Below are positions 54,709 through 64,000 of a stretch of DNA of 64,000 nt, in pieces. The stretch comes from Ostrinia nubilalis (Eukaryota; Arthropoda; Insecta; Lepidoptera; Crambidae), in the NCBI RefSeq assembly GCF_963855985.1, contig NC_087092.1:2356001-2420000 (forward strand), read 5' to 3'. A program made the position numbers and the translations under genes. Under the pieces are notes generated by a model. The model saw only the letters and a program-made list of their open reading frames with translations. It was not told where the DNA came from and searched no databases. Positions within the stretch are counted from its first letter, which is position 1. Each line of letters begins with the position of its first letter.

Positions 54709-55419
54709 GTAAGTATTGCAAATCCATTGGTATTTAACTTATAAATAAAAAAAACTAAACATTTTTACGAACGAATTCAGTGCCGTAACAGTTACTGCGA
54801 TATCGAAATCAGTGGTGATAAAAATTCTAACACACTTGTACATTGACGATTTAGTTAGCAACCACTTTATGTCATGCTCAACTACTGCGCAATGTATTTA
54901 ATTTCTTCCGATATCCACTGTCGTGTGAAAATACACAGTACGGCCGCATGTGCCGGTCGTAACATAGTGCCGTGCTCGTGTTCTAATGCGGTTTCCTATT
55001 ATCGATAAATAGAAGTAAATTATAATTTTCTATTTTGTAATTTTAAATAAAAAAATGATGTGTTACTTGCGATTATAAGATTTTACAAAAAAATAAAATA
55101 ACAGTAGAAGTCTCTTTCTTTATTTATTAGAGAATAAATTTTATAATAATACATTAACTTAAATTAGTAACTGTCAACTATGTAATTACTATAAGAGCTA
55201 GTTGAAAGCCATTATTTTTGATAAACATATGCGGTACGCAGATCGCCATAATTAAAAAGTAAATGCGTTATAGTAGTTAATAATAACGTATAATAATAAA
55301 AAGGTTTTCATACATAAGCATTTTGTGAAACCAGTTTCGAGCCTTGCCCCTAGCGATTTAAAGTATCGATATCTTGTCGACTCCATTTTATCTTTGTTCT
55401 CTCACTAGTTTTCAAAGTG

Positions 55420-55525
55420 TGCGTCACGTCACGCGGCCATTGATTGGCCATAAGGCACGCCTTCTGGCTAATCACAGCACTTTTAAGCCGGTTGCACAAT
55501 ATGTTGTCGTAGACTCTCAGTCGCT
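55420..55525 (+). promoter_or_regulatory. Second candidate promoter
   Basis: It contains GTGCGTCACGTCACGC (CRE-like words), an inverted CCAAT box (ATTGG, 55443-55447) and an initiator ACTCTCAGTCGC at 55513-55524 (TCAGT). It shares TCAGTCG with the 54604 site, suggesting alternative starts of one gene. A TGTGTGTGGGAGCTGTGGTG-type GC-rich leader follows. Confidence 0.3.
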
Positions 55526-55696
55526 TTGTTTTTCACAGTTGAATGTGTGTGTGGGAGCTGTGGTGGGGGAAATGTGGGGACACTGGTTCTCGTTGTAGTT
55601 ACGCGCGACTTCATATCTATCTATTCTCTTTCTATGATCTGAGGAAATACTCTACATTCGTGGCCTTGTTGTGTTTAGTACTCCAGTTAAAAAATA

Positions 55697-55720
55697 CTTT
55701 TTTTTTTGTTTCAGGTAAAT
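55697..55720 (+). promoter_or_regulatory. Recursive-splice-site-like junction
   Basis: A C/T tract of ten T's, then GTTTCAG directly followed by GTAAATAC: a strong 3' splice site abutting a 5' splice site. This is the form of recursive (zero-length exon) sites known in long Drosophila introns. It lies 1 kb downstream of the donor at 54709. Alternatively it is an ordinary acceptor or chance. Confidence 0.35.
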
Positions 55721-55760
55721 ACAGCGAAATCAGTTTGCAGTTTGGAAATTCTTATGGTTA

Positions 55761-56439
55761 GTTCGCAGGAGATTTTATTACATTGGATTGATGTAATAAA
55801 ATCTCAAATTTGCTCTGTCTCTTTGGACTATGAATGTAATTGCAAATAACCCTCCTTCTGGCGCAGGCGGGTAAAAATTAAAATTAGTAAAATTTAGGTA
55901 TCGAAAAAGTTTGTTATTTTTAGGTGACAAAGTGATTTCATAGTCTAGTTACTGGAATTTGTTCTTACATATTTGTTATGAACAATATAAAACAATAGAA
56001 TATGATAATAATACGAACGGATGCTCCTGCTCACTGAAAACAATCCGTGCGTGGAGATTGCACTGATATGCCGCTCGCGATTTGAATGGCGTACGGTGTT
56101 TTTATTATTGATATTGTTTTAACGCAGTCATCTTTCATGATTTATGACAAACATAAACCATGTTTTTTTTGTGAAGCGATTGAATTATGAATATGATATA
56201 TTTATGGTTCATAAAAGGGTTCTTAGTTGTTAATTTTGAATTGTCATTTTATTTGCCGTTGTAATGATGAATACAATGGTACAATCCCACAGTCTAACAT
56301 TTACAGCCAGACCAATACTATTATAGTGAATTCTACGTGAAATAGCAATGATAATACCGTTGTTATTTCAAATAATAACAAAATAAGAAAGCTTTTTCCA
56401 AGTAGGTACGAAAACTCACAAACATACATAATATTCCAC
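55761..56439. other. Unannotated interval
   Basis: Holds the inverted ACCCTCCTTCTGGCGCAG block (55848-55876) shared with 33685-33718. TGTAATAAAATCTC words near 55770-55805 form a short inverted repeat. Nothing else. Confidence 0.4.
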
Positions 56440-56512
56440 CCATTTTTGTTGCAAATTAGCTCCTACTCCACCGGCATAAGATCCCACAGTACTTACCTTG
56501 ATGTGCTGTACA
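56440..56512. mobile_element. MITE, 'cagcacatcaa' family, right part
   Basis: TTTTGTTGCAAATTAGCTCC, AAGATCCCACAGT and ACCTTGATGTGCTGT; the left terminus is missing. Confidence 0.55.
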
Positions 56513-56760
56513 AAAGAACTTCACATACCATTTCTAAGTGGGTTAGCAAGCACAAATGCAAAACGAGACTCGAACCTTTGACATTACGCGCTGCGTCGAC
56601 CTGCAGGTGAGGTCATCGCTCCTGTCAATATTGTGGGACAAACGACAATGGGTCGAAGCCACCGACATAGTATACAGTATGCAGTAGCACTGTTTCAGCG
56701 GAGACACATTTTGAGAGTCTTGAAATGTAAAAAAGTCAAGAGATTTTTTTTATCAAAAAT

Positions 56761-56904
56761 AATGTGCTTACCATGAGTTTACAAGGTGCGCTTGCTAGCG
56801 ACTGCATAAAAAAATAAATTTAGTATATGACAGGAGATTGTACAGCGCCCCTATCGGGTACTGTATTTTCAAGAACTAAAATCTTCATAGATTTTTTGAC
56901 GCAC
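56761..56904. mobile_element. Truncated foldback MITE, copy of 28753-28933
   Basis: TGTGCTTACCATGAGTTTAC, GCTTGCTAGCGACTGC and TGTACAGCGCCCCTATCGGG match in order. The right arm is cut at TTTTTTGACGCAC, where an RTE fragment begins. Confidence 0.7.
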
Positions 56905-57000
56905 TTGGGCGGCGCAGGACCGGTTGTTGTGGAAATCTTTGGGGAAGGCCTTTGTCCAGCAGTGGACGTCATTTGGCTGAAACGAAGGAACGAACAAATG
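56905..57000 (+). repeat. RTE LINE 3' end
   Basis: GGGCGGCGCAGGACCGGTTG through CAGCAGTGGACGTCATTTGG, CTGAAACGAAGGAACGAAC is the C-terminus and tail of the RTE subfamily also seen inverted at 34822-34960. It abuts the truncated MITE, which marks its 5' junction. Confidence 0.65.
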
Positions 57001-57680
57001 TGTACGCTGAAACGAAATTTTGCGGCACGGTGACGCGTATCGAAGTACCATCGAAGGCCTATAAGACCACACAACGTGTTCCCGTTGTGTGGTCGTATAG
57101 TTCTTACCGCGGTATTACTGCATATCTCTAAACTATGTCCAACCACCAATCAGGCTTGGGAACCAACAATACGGGTAATTATGCATTCACGGCGCGAAGT
57201 GCAGGAGTCAAATGAAAGAGTACTGTACAAAAATATGGTGACCGTCGGCTTCGAACAAATATAAAATAAGCCTTACTGGTAGGCCTAATTATACAACCTG
57301 TCAAGAGTAATCACAGTTTAAGTTTTCTGGTTTTTACCCATACACGAAGTTATGCTACCAAATTTTAGAACCGCATCAATAGTACCTCAAGGATTTCTTT
57401 GAAATCAATTTGCATTATGTGTGGTTTGACAGTAAATGGTAGGGTAGATCAAGTCATACCAAGAAACCTATCTGTGTTGTATGTATTGTACATACTTTTT
57501 GACTATACGAAAAATATTTTTTTAAAGTTAAGTGTAGTAAAATGACAACTATCACCAATATACCAATTGATTTCGCGTCGTTACAAAGCAAACTATAATA
57601 CTGGAGATTACAGAATCTGTAAAAAAATACAAATATACCTACCTACCTACATATTAGCGAAAGATACTGTATAAGTCCAC
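57001..57680. other. Unannotated interval
   Basis: A short inverted pair CACAACGTGTTCC/CGTTGTGTGG near 57068-57090. Nothing else. Confidence 0.35.
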
Positions 57681-57823
57681 AAGATCGAGAACCTCATAAA
57701 GGTAGCAGGAAGGCTCTGGATGCAGGCCGCCGCCAACCGGCCATGTTGGAAATCATTGGGGGAGGCCTATGTTCAGCAGTGGACGTCCTATGGCTGAAAT
57801 GATAATTATGATGATGACTGTGT
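57681..57823 (+). pseudogene. RTE LINE C-terminal tip and (ATG)n-like tail
   Basis: AAGGTAGCAGGAAGGCTCTG through GGAGGCCTATGTTCAGCAGT, ending CCTATGGCTGAAATGATAAT. The peptide KVAGRLWMQAAANRPCWKSL is in frame with the VQQWTSYG end. Confidence 0.7.
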
Positions 57824-58397
57824 AAGTAGGTTACTGTTGTTGTTACTTTTTTAAATCAGCTAAGTATAATACTTCAAGACAACAGCCATTGTCAGTCAAT
57901 GGATAATAATAAGCAATGTGCAAAGAGATGATGATAATACGAAGATTATTATAATTTCCTGATCGGATCTTGTCGGGAATGTTAACGCATTTCTCACTCT
58001 AACGGTAACATGCATTGTTCAGACGGACCTGCGTAGGCGCAGGGACAGTCAGCTTCGAAAATACTGTATCAATTTGTTTGATACGTTCTGGAACACTAGA
58101 ACGAAGAACAGATAATTCAAAGAAATAACAAACAAAACCTCCCTAAAAAACTTCTACTTGTATCAACGATTAAAAATATCTGTTTACTTGACGTAAGTTT
58201 CAAGAAAAATCACACTACATGTCACAAGTATTGGGATGAATTGAGAATGTTGTGATGAACCACACTTTGTGATGAACCACACAATTTCTAATACACTACG
58301 ATAAACCTCTAATTCTATGAACTTTTTAAAAACTAATTACATAAGGTGGTAGTTAAGACTTTCCATGTTAAAATGTCTTTGTCTACTTATTATTATC
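57824..58397. other. Unannotated interval
   Basis: No supportable feature. Confidence 0.35.
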
Positions 58398-59231
58398 ATA
58401 ATTAGTTAACTAAAAAGCAAGAAATAAGTAAAATTTTATAAAAAAAAATAAAACCGACTCCAAAAAACCTACACTAAAACGTAGAAAAATAATTACTAAT
58501 TACCTACTTATTTATTAGGACGAATTATTAATATTTATGTAGGTATACCATGATTGATACTTCTGGAGTCGGTGCCAAGATTATGAAACATGTAAAGTTT
58601 GCCTGCACCGACTCCAAAAGTATCAATCATGGTATACCTACATAAATATTAATAATTCGTCCTAATAAATAAGTAGGTAATTAGTAATTATTTTTCTACG
58701 TTTTAGTGTAGGTTTTTTGGAGTCGGTTTTATTTTTTTTTATAAAATTTTACTTATTTCTTGCTTTTTAGTTAACTAATTATTACCTTGATGTTACCACT
58801 GAAGGTAGGCAGTACACTGAGACCAAAAAAAATTGGTTCATAATCGGCGGAGATATTGCGTATAAAAAAGTTCATCCCCAATTTTCCACCCTTGGGGGTG
58901 AAATATTTTCTTCAAATTCGCATGAAACCACCCTTTTGATAATACCTATTCAACAAAAAAATAATAGTTCAAATTGGTTTATAATCGGCGGAGATATTGC
59001 GTATAAAAAAATTCATCCCCAATTTTCCACCCTTGGGGGTTGTTTTTTTTATTATTAAATTTAAATGGGACCACCCTTGAGGTATTACCTATACGCCGAA
59101 AAAAGATTTGTTCAAATCGGTTCATAATTGGCGGAGTTATCGCGTAACAAACATAGAAAAAAAAAAAAAAAAAAAAAAAAAACATACGGGTCGAATTGAG
59201 AACCTCCTCCTTTTTTGAAGTCGGTTGAAAA
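58398..59231 (-). mobile_element. Palindrome-bearing TIR element, copy B
   Basis: Inverted copy of 27926-28700 with a fuller palindrome: arms 58398-58575 and about 58605-58782 (some 178 bp each), with a 30-base centre. Then come the tandem units, a 26-A tract (59157-59182) and the TTTTGAAGTCGGTTGAAAA end. The minus frame 59281-58979 is repeat-derived. Confidence 0.82.
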
Positions 59232-59945
59232 GGAAAATACTTTTTCAATTTCGATTTCCTGTAATCCATTTCCTGATCCATTGATTAATGTTTTTCACGC
59301 GCCATATTCCCAAAGGTAACTAAAGTTAAGTTAATAAAGCAAAAATGAAACCCTAATAAAGCCCCCGACTGTACAATGAAGTTACAATACATCTTGAAGG
59401 GCAATAATTTCGCCTCGCATGTGTATTACTTTCATACGCGCCTACTTGTCTGCGGGATCAAGGCTACAGGGCTGCTGCATGACGAAACTACAAAGGGCAA
59501 TGATTGATAGAGATCATAACTTAGAGCCTTTACACATCATTGTTGTTAATCGAAATATATGTAAGTAAAAGTTTTATATCCCACCAAAAACGGCCAAAAA
59601 CTTATCAGAGCAAAGCTTCCAATATGCCTACCCGCCTTAAAACTCTCCAATCCCTAACTTTATAAACTCTTACAACTTTAGTAAAATTATGCGACTTGGC
59701 CATTTCGCTACTCTGGTGAAAAATTTATTCACTGCATGGTCGTTACTTTCAATTTAATTTTTGTAGTAATGAAACGTAGGGATTTTAGATCTCAAGAACG
59801 ACTTATTTAATCTTAGCTGTGAGCTTTAAAATTTTAACAATGATAGAAACAGATTTGCTGTAACTAAAAAAATACTAATGGCGCGAAAACTTCCCCGTTT
59901 AATTTATCTTTCAAAGCTTGTTGTAAACTACTCATATACAGTCAA
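59232..59945. other. Unannotated interval
   Basis: No supportable feature. Confidence 0.35.
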
Positions 59946-60040
59946 TATAGCACATCAAACTATACATATATTTTTGTTGGAAAATGACACCTACTGCAAC
60001 TACATAAGAACTCACAGTTTTAGCATGACGTGCTATCGTG
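59946..60040. mobile_element. MITE, 'cagcacatcaa' family, best-preserved copy
   Basis: It starts TAGCACATCAAACTATACAT and ends TTTTAGCATGACGTGCTATC, the two being inverted copies. TTTTTGTTGGAAAATGACAC and CTACTGCAACTACATAAGAA fill the middle. About 95 bp. Confidence 0.65.
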
Positions 60041-60828
60041 TGTAGTTGTACGATCGATAACCTATATTATAGAGCAAAACCATTAACCTGTTCCTTAAAC
60101 GTATAATTTTCAAGTTTACCTTCTTCTTATACAAGAAATCTTAACCATCTTTGAAGGTAATTACTATTATTTAGTTAGTTATCATCATATAAATACTGAT
60201 GGCTCAGTAATAAATGCTAGTAGATCTCAATCAAGATGTATGTTTATTTGGGTCAAATTAGATAATATGACACTTTCTAGTTTAGCGCGTTTGTAGACAA
60301 AAATAAATAATGTAAAACTATTACAAAAAAATACATTCATTTTGTAGCCAAGGGTGATAAAAAAATGAACTCATTAACGCGGTTCAAAATTAAGCTAAAA
60401 ATAGGATTTATTATCTTCCATCATCAGCTTGCTTTTCAGTGAACATTGCTTTTACTAATTATTACTTACTTACTATTTCTTTAAGGAAATGATAAGGACC
60501 TAATAATTGCTGAAGATCAGTAACCAAAACCTTAGCTATACTTATGCCTTTACATCACTAAACCACAAAATAAACTGCGATATAGAACTATAGGCCATCA
60601 AGAAGAAACAATTGAAGAACTAAACGAAAAACCAAATACAAAGCTTTTAATTTAACTTCAGCAGGACCATAGCAATGTGTTTTGTGAAATTTTATGGACA
60701 GCCCTACAAACACAATGCACTGTAGGTATTCGAAAGTGAGAGACAGCGTCGGCACTAATTAATTCGTTTTACAACTTTATCGAACAATTCGGTGTAAAGC
60801 AATCGTGTTTTATTGCCGCAATTTAATA
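60041..60828. other. Unannotated interval
   Basis: No supportable feature before the TIR element. Confidence 0.35.
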
Positions 60829-61787
60829 GTACGAGAGCCCACTACCAAAACCATGTCTCATAGCAATACGGCAAAAACCCTATAAAATCGTTAGATTGTA
60901 TGATTCTGAACCCGACTAGGTGTGTAGTAACGGTCGAAAGTGTAGCAACTGCGTGGGAGGCCATTTCTGCTGTGTCAAAAAAAAAAGACAGTCGGTATTA
61001 TAGCAATACGTCTGATATTGAAAATGTACATAGATTTTATAATTGTATTACGAAAAAGTTTGTTTTCAGACATTTTGCGCGTAGCATATAGCCTGAGCGC
61101 ATTTTTGAAAATGTCAACAAATTTAGCCGACCTGTATCATAGCAATACGGATAAAAAAAAATTCTACTTTTTGTATTGCTGCCATGATTACCAAAAACCT
61201 GTTTTCAGACACTTTAAGTGTATCAAAAAGTTGTATGATAGAGAAGGTGCTACACTTAATTTGTCTGATATAAATTTTTTGCACATGTGGACAACTTATT
61301 TTATCATGTCCAACAATTTTCAGACATATTGCTATGATACCGATCGGTAAAATTTGTTAACATTTTCAAAACGGTCTCAAAATTTAATGCGTTCACATTT
61401 CCGTCTGAAAATTGTTTTGTTCGCATCAAATAACCAAAATTTACTAATAAAAAAAGATTTTCAGACGTATTGCTATGAGACATTTTTTTGTCTCATTTTT
61501 AATTTTTTTAAGTGATTTTACGGGTTTGCGCTACACCACTAACGTCTGAAAATAATGTTTCCGGTATCTCAGAACTATCATTCAACTACAGTCTGCAAAT
61601 CAGACATATTGCTATGATGCAGTTCGGTAAAATTCTTTGACAATTTTGAAAATTCGGTCAGATCAAACGCTACGCGGAAAATGTCTGATATTGGTATTTT
61701 CGAGTTCAGGATAATCGTATCTATCGATTTGATGCGATTTTGGCCGTATTGCTATGAGACAAAAATTTTGGTCGTGGGCTCTCGTAC
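60829..61787. mobile_element. TIR element built of two opposed ~140-bp repeat arrays
   Basis: It starts GTACGAGAGCCCACTACCAA and ends with the complement; the TIRs run about 45-50 bp with few mismatches, flanked by TA on both sides. The core ATAGCAATAY occurs forward at 60860, 61000 and 61139, and inverted at 61326, 61467, 61606 and 61746. Steps are 140, 139, (187), 141, 139 and 140. Flanking words are shared too (TTTTGAAAATGT(T/C)AACAAATTT, CCGA, GTCTGA). Frames at 60900-61350 are repeat-derived. No transposase is visible. Confidence 0.85.
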
Positions 61788-61789
61788 TA

Positions 61790-62629
61790 TAAGGGAATGC
61801 GCTTGTAGAGTCGTAAAGTAATTATTATTGCTATACAGTTCTCATAATTTTGGTCCATTTCCTACAATTTTACGAATTCGTGCGAAATTGTTGACTCATT
61901 TATGTCATTAAAGCGCGCTTACATTAAGGGTGGTACTTATATTTTTATACTTGTATTTTATGATAGTAATTTATTGTATTAAGCAAGTTGCAACAAAGTT
62001 AAACTAAGTGATACGGTTAACGGTATTCTCCTGCTTGCCATTTTAGTTTTTTAATTTCAGTTAATTAAAACTCAAAAAGACTGAATTCCACTTATCATTG
62101 GTTTACATATTGAAATCGAACCAATCACAGGCCTGACTCTATCGCCCGTAATCACAAACTAGTAGTAGTAGTACATAGTAGTAATACTCGTATAATATGA
62201 TCTCACAGTGCGCGTGGACTCACAGGGTGACTCACGAACCAATTACCACAGAGCTCTATTCAACGCTGTGCGTTCGATTTGCTGCTTCACTTGAGCAAAC
62301 ATCGCTTGTGAATACGGGCGTTTGTTTTATTTAGTTCGAATAGAGTTTTACGTATTTAAGATTTCCGCATCTACTATTTACTACTAGTTACTACTAGTTT
62401 ACTAGGCATTATTGCTGTAGGCATGCCTCTAGGCTATGTCTACAGGAGTTATAAAACCTTTACTGAATGCGAGTCTACATTCAATCCAATTTAAACTTAA
62501 TGACAGTAATTAGATTATGAAACAAATTAGAAATGCATAATTTTATAAATATTTATGCGCTTTCCCTTTTATAACTAGGCACCCGATCAATTGGTCCAAA
62601 TGTATGGATGAAGGCACTTCAAAGTAAAT
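61790..62629. other. Unannotated interval
   Basis: A TAGTAGTAGTA microsatellite near 62160-62180 and ACTACTAGTTACTACTAGTT at about 62380. No other feature. Confidence 0.4.
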
Positions 62630-62700
62630 ATAGTGGTTCTTATGTTGATGTTTTTAAGTACTATTTTGCAGCAAAAATGTACAGTCTGATGTGCTGTTAA
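62630..62700. mobile_element. MITE, 'cagcacatcaa' family, right part
   Basis: ACTATTTTGCAGCAAAAATG, TACAGTCTGATGTGCTGT; left half degraded. Confidence 0.5.
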
Positions 62701-62887
62701 CTGCCCTTTTTCCGATACTTTGTAAGGCTATTAATTTCTGTTAAAAATTATTAAGCAGCTGAATTGAAGGATTACGCGCGTGTAAGGCCCGTACTTATGG
62801 TCATTGACTTCACAAAAAGTAAATAAATCACAAATAATCACCGAAATTATGAACAGAACTGACATTAAAAAATATCACTTAGCCTAA

Positions 62888-63050
62888 AGTTTCGGCCAAA
62901 CCAACGCGTGCAGATCGCGTCCGCGATGGCGATGGCGATCACTGCGCTATAGGTCGCCGCGACCAATGACGGACGCGTTGATGTGAAGTCATCGTTACAA
63001 ATTCATACACGACATCTGATCGCCATCGCGCACGCAGGCTGCGTTGGTTT
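62888..63050. mobile_element. PIF/Harbinger-like MITE, third copy
   Basis: It starts AGTTTCGGCCAAACCAACGC after TAA, has GCGATGGCGATGGCGATCAC near the left end and GATCGCCATCGCGCACGCAG near the right, and is followed by TAA at 63051-63053. The last ~10 bases of the right TIR are missing. Confidence 0.65.
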
Positions 63051-63274
63051 TAAACATTGCAATCGCGATTCAATTTAAACGAATCCCATGCCGGAAATGC
63101 CATTGCTGGAAAAAAAGGAATACATACAGGAAACTCAGTGCAGGTGCGCTGTCTGTCTGTCTGCGCGAGAGACTGCCCGTCTCGGGAGTCTCGTCAAAGT
63201 CGACTTTAGAGGTCCGCAAGTGGATTGGAAAACGGGTATTTGTTGATAAGGCTGAAAGTTTTAGTCAAAGTTTA

Positions 63275-63466
63275 TTGAATTTCTGTCTGGCTGTCTTGCT
63301 TTCACGCCTAAACCACTGAACCGATTTTGATGAAATTTGGCATAGAGATAGTTTAAGTCCCGGGAAAGGACATAGGATAGTTTTTATCCCGGTTTTTGAA
63401 GTAGGATAAAGTTTTTCTGTGACAGACAAAATTCCACGCGGGCGAAGCCGCGAGCGGAAAGCTTGT
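63275..63466 (+). mobile_element. Degenerate Helitron, sister of 28974-29210
   Basis: CTAAACCACTGAACCGATTT, GGACATAGGATAGTTTTTAT and GCGGGCGAAGCCGCGAGC are present. The 5' start is lost and the end reads GCTTG instead of GCTAG. Confidence 0.7.
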
Positions 63467-63527
63467 GTAGGATTGTGGAGGCATTGAAATGTTGACTGAA
63501 TTTTACGATGCGACTTTTACTACACTA

Positions 63528-63653
63528 ATGCCCGTTTTCCTATTTTCACCATCAATCCATCAATTTTTAAGTGACCCCTATGAAAACAAAATTCCTATAA
63601 GTGTTACCATAGGGGTCACTTAAAAATTAGGGATTGACGGAGAAAACGGGCAT
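63528..63653. mobile_element. Foldback MITE (ATGCCCGTTTTC ends)
   Basis: The ends ATGCCCGTTTTC and GAAAACGGGCAT are inverted. The inner block TTTTTAAGTGACCCCTATG is mirrored by CATAGGGGTCACTTAAAAA. About 126 bp. Confidence 0.75.
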
Positions 63654-63965
63654 AAATCTATCATACTTTACGTATGTACCTAATGTTACAATTTCAAGGG
63701 ATTTCCATTTTCTACTTTTCTCATTTCCACAAGTAGTTCAAACATACACATGTACCAGAATAAGGTTCTTGTATTTCCGTCTTGCATGCTATTTCCTGAA
63801 CCATCCTACGTAACATAAACTTAGATTGTTACCACATAGGATTCTTGCTCTGAATATACATGTACATTCAGAAATACGAATATAATATATACGCTGTTCA
63901 ATTTCCGATCTGCAATGATGTTGCCTTTTTCGCTTGGAGATTGACAAAGACGACTTTATAAATAA

Positions 63966-64000
63966 CTAGCGGCCGCCCGCGACTTCGCACGCGTGGATCC
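63966..64000 (-). mobile_element. Start of an inverted Helitron cut by the window edge
   Basis: CTAGCGGCCGCCCGCGACTT then CGCACGCGTGG after A is a reversed Helitron 3' end with its hairpin, similar to 42051. The rest lies outside the window. Confidence 0.6.

Noticed and set aside
56820..57149. 109-codon minus-strand frame
   Set aside because: It spans the junction of the truncated MITE and the RTE tail, so it is a chance fusion on the antisense strand of repeats.
1..64000. CRISPR arrays, bacterial operons, ribosome binding sites, rRNA genes
   Set aside because: The window is eukaryotic. The regular repeats at 60.8-61.8 kb are a TIR-bounded DNA element with ~140-bp units, not spacer/repeat arrays, and no rRNA block was recognised.

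Overview
This window looks like nuclear DNA of a moth or butterfly (Lepidoptera). It is AT-rich and intron- or intergenic-like, with no long host coding region. It is packed with small elements of types I associate with Lepidoptera: non-autonomous Helitrons that start TC and end CTAG between host A and T, RTE-clade LINE 3' ends whose peptide ends in QQWTS(Y/C/I)G, other LINE tails, and many short terminal-inverted-repeat elements (MITEs). Species and family names are inferred from motifs; no search was run.

The one large gene is the gag-pol frame (minus strand, 8960 to 5082) of a Ty1/copia retrotransposon at 4913-9156. The element has two 130-bp LTRs differing at one base, a 5-bp target duplication (ATCAG), a half-tRNA-iMet primer site and a purine tract. 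The frame is intact, but the first integrase catalytic Asp reads Val. It inserted into the end of an older MITE (4742-4912 plus 9157-9164).

Layout. 0-5 kb: a decayed 150-codon minus-strand frame (1154-1609), Helitrons and a foldback element. 9-17 kb: a hAT-like remnant, a 1.4-kb TIR element with repeated TTTCGGGTGTTAC motifs (11577-12973), a 742-bp TIR element (13395-14136), Helitrons, and a 701-bp hAT element with an 8-bp duplication (16529-17229). 18-27 kb: a SINE-like piece, LINE tails, a degraded RTE C-terminus and several MITE families. 27.9-32.2 kb: a long palindrome-bearing element, foldback elements, and a GGAGCGGAG-rich stretch. 34-46 kb: scattered MITEs, and a stack of nested insertions at 44.2-45.4 kb. 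48-53 kb: nested LINE pieces, a nuclear-receptor-like palindrome, a 1.4-kb Helitron and an interrupted Helitron. 54.5-55.8 kb: the best candidate for the 5' end of a host gene, with initiator-like motifs, a 30-codon first exon ending in GTAAGT, and a T-tract/CAG/GTAAAT site resembling a recursive splice site. 56-64 kb: RTE tails, a second and inverted copy of the palindrome element (about 30 kb from the first), and a 959-bp element made of two opposing arrays of a ~140-bp repeat (60829-61787).

The mobile elements are mostly non-autonomous and would depend on proteins encoded elsewhere. Only the copia element carries a complete-looking polyprotein, and even it may be unable to integrate by itself.
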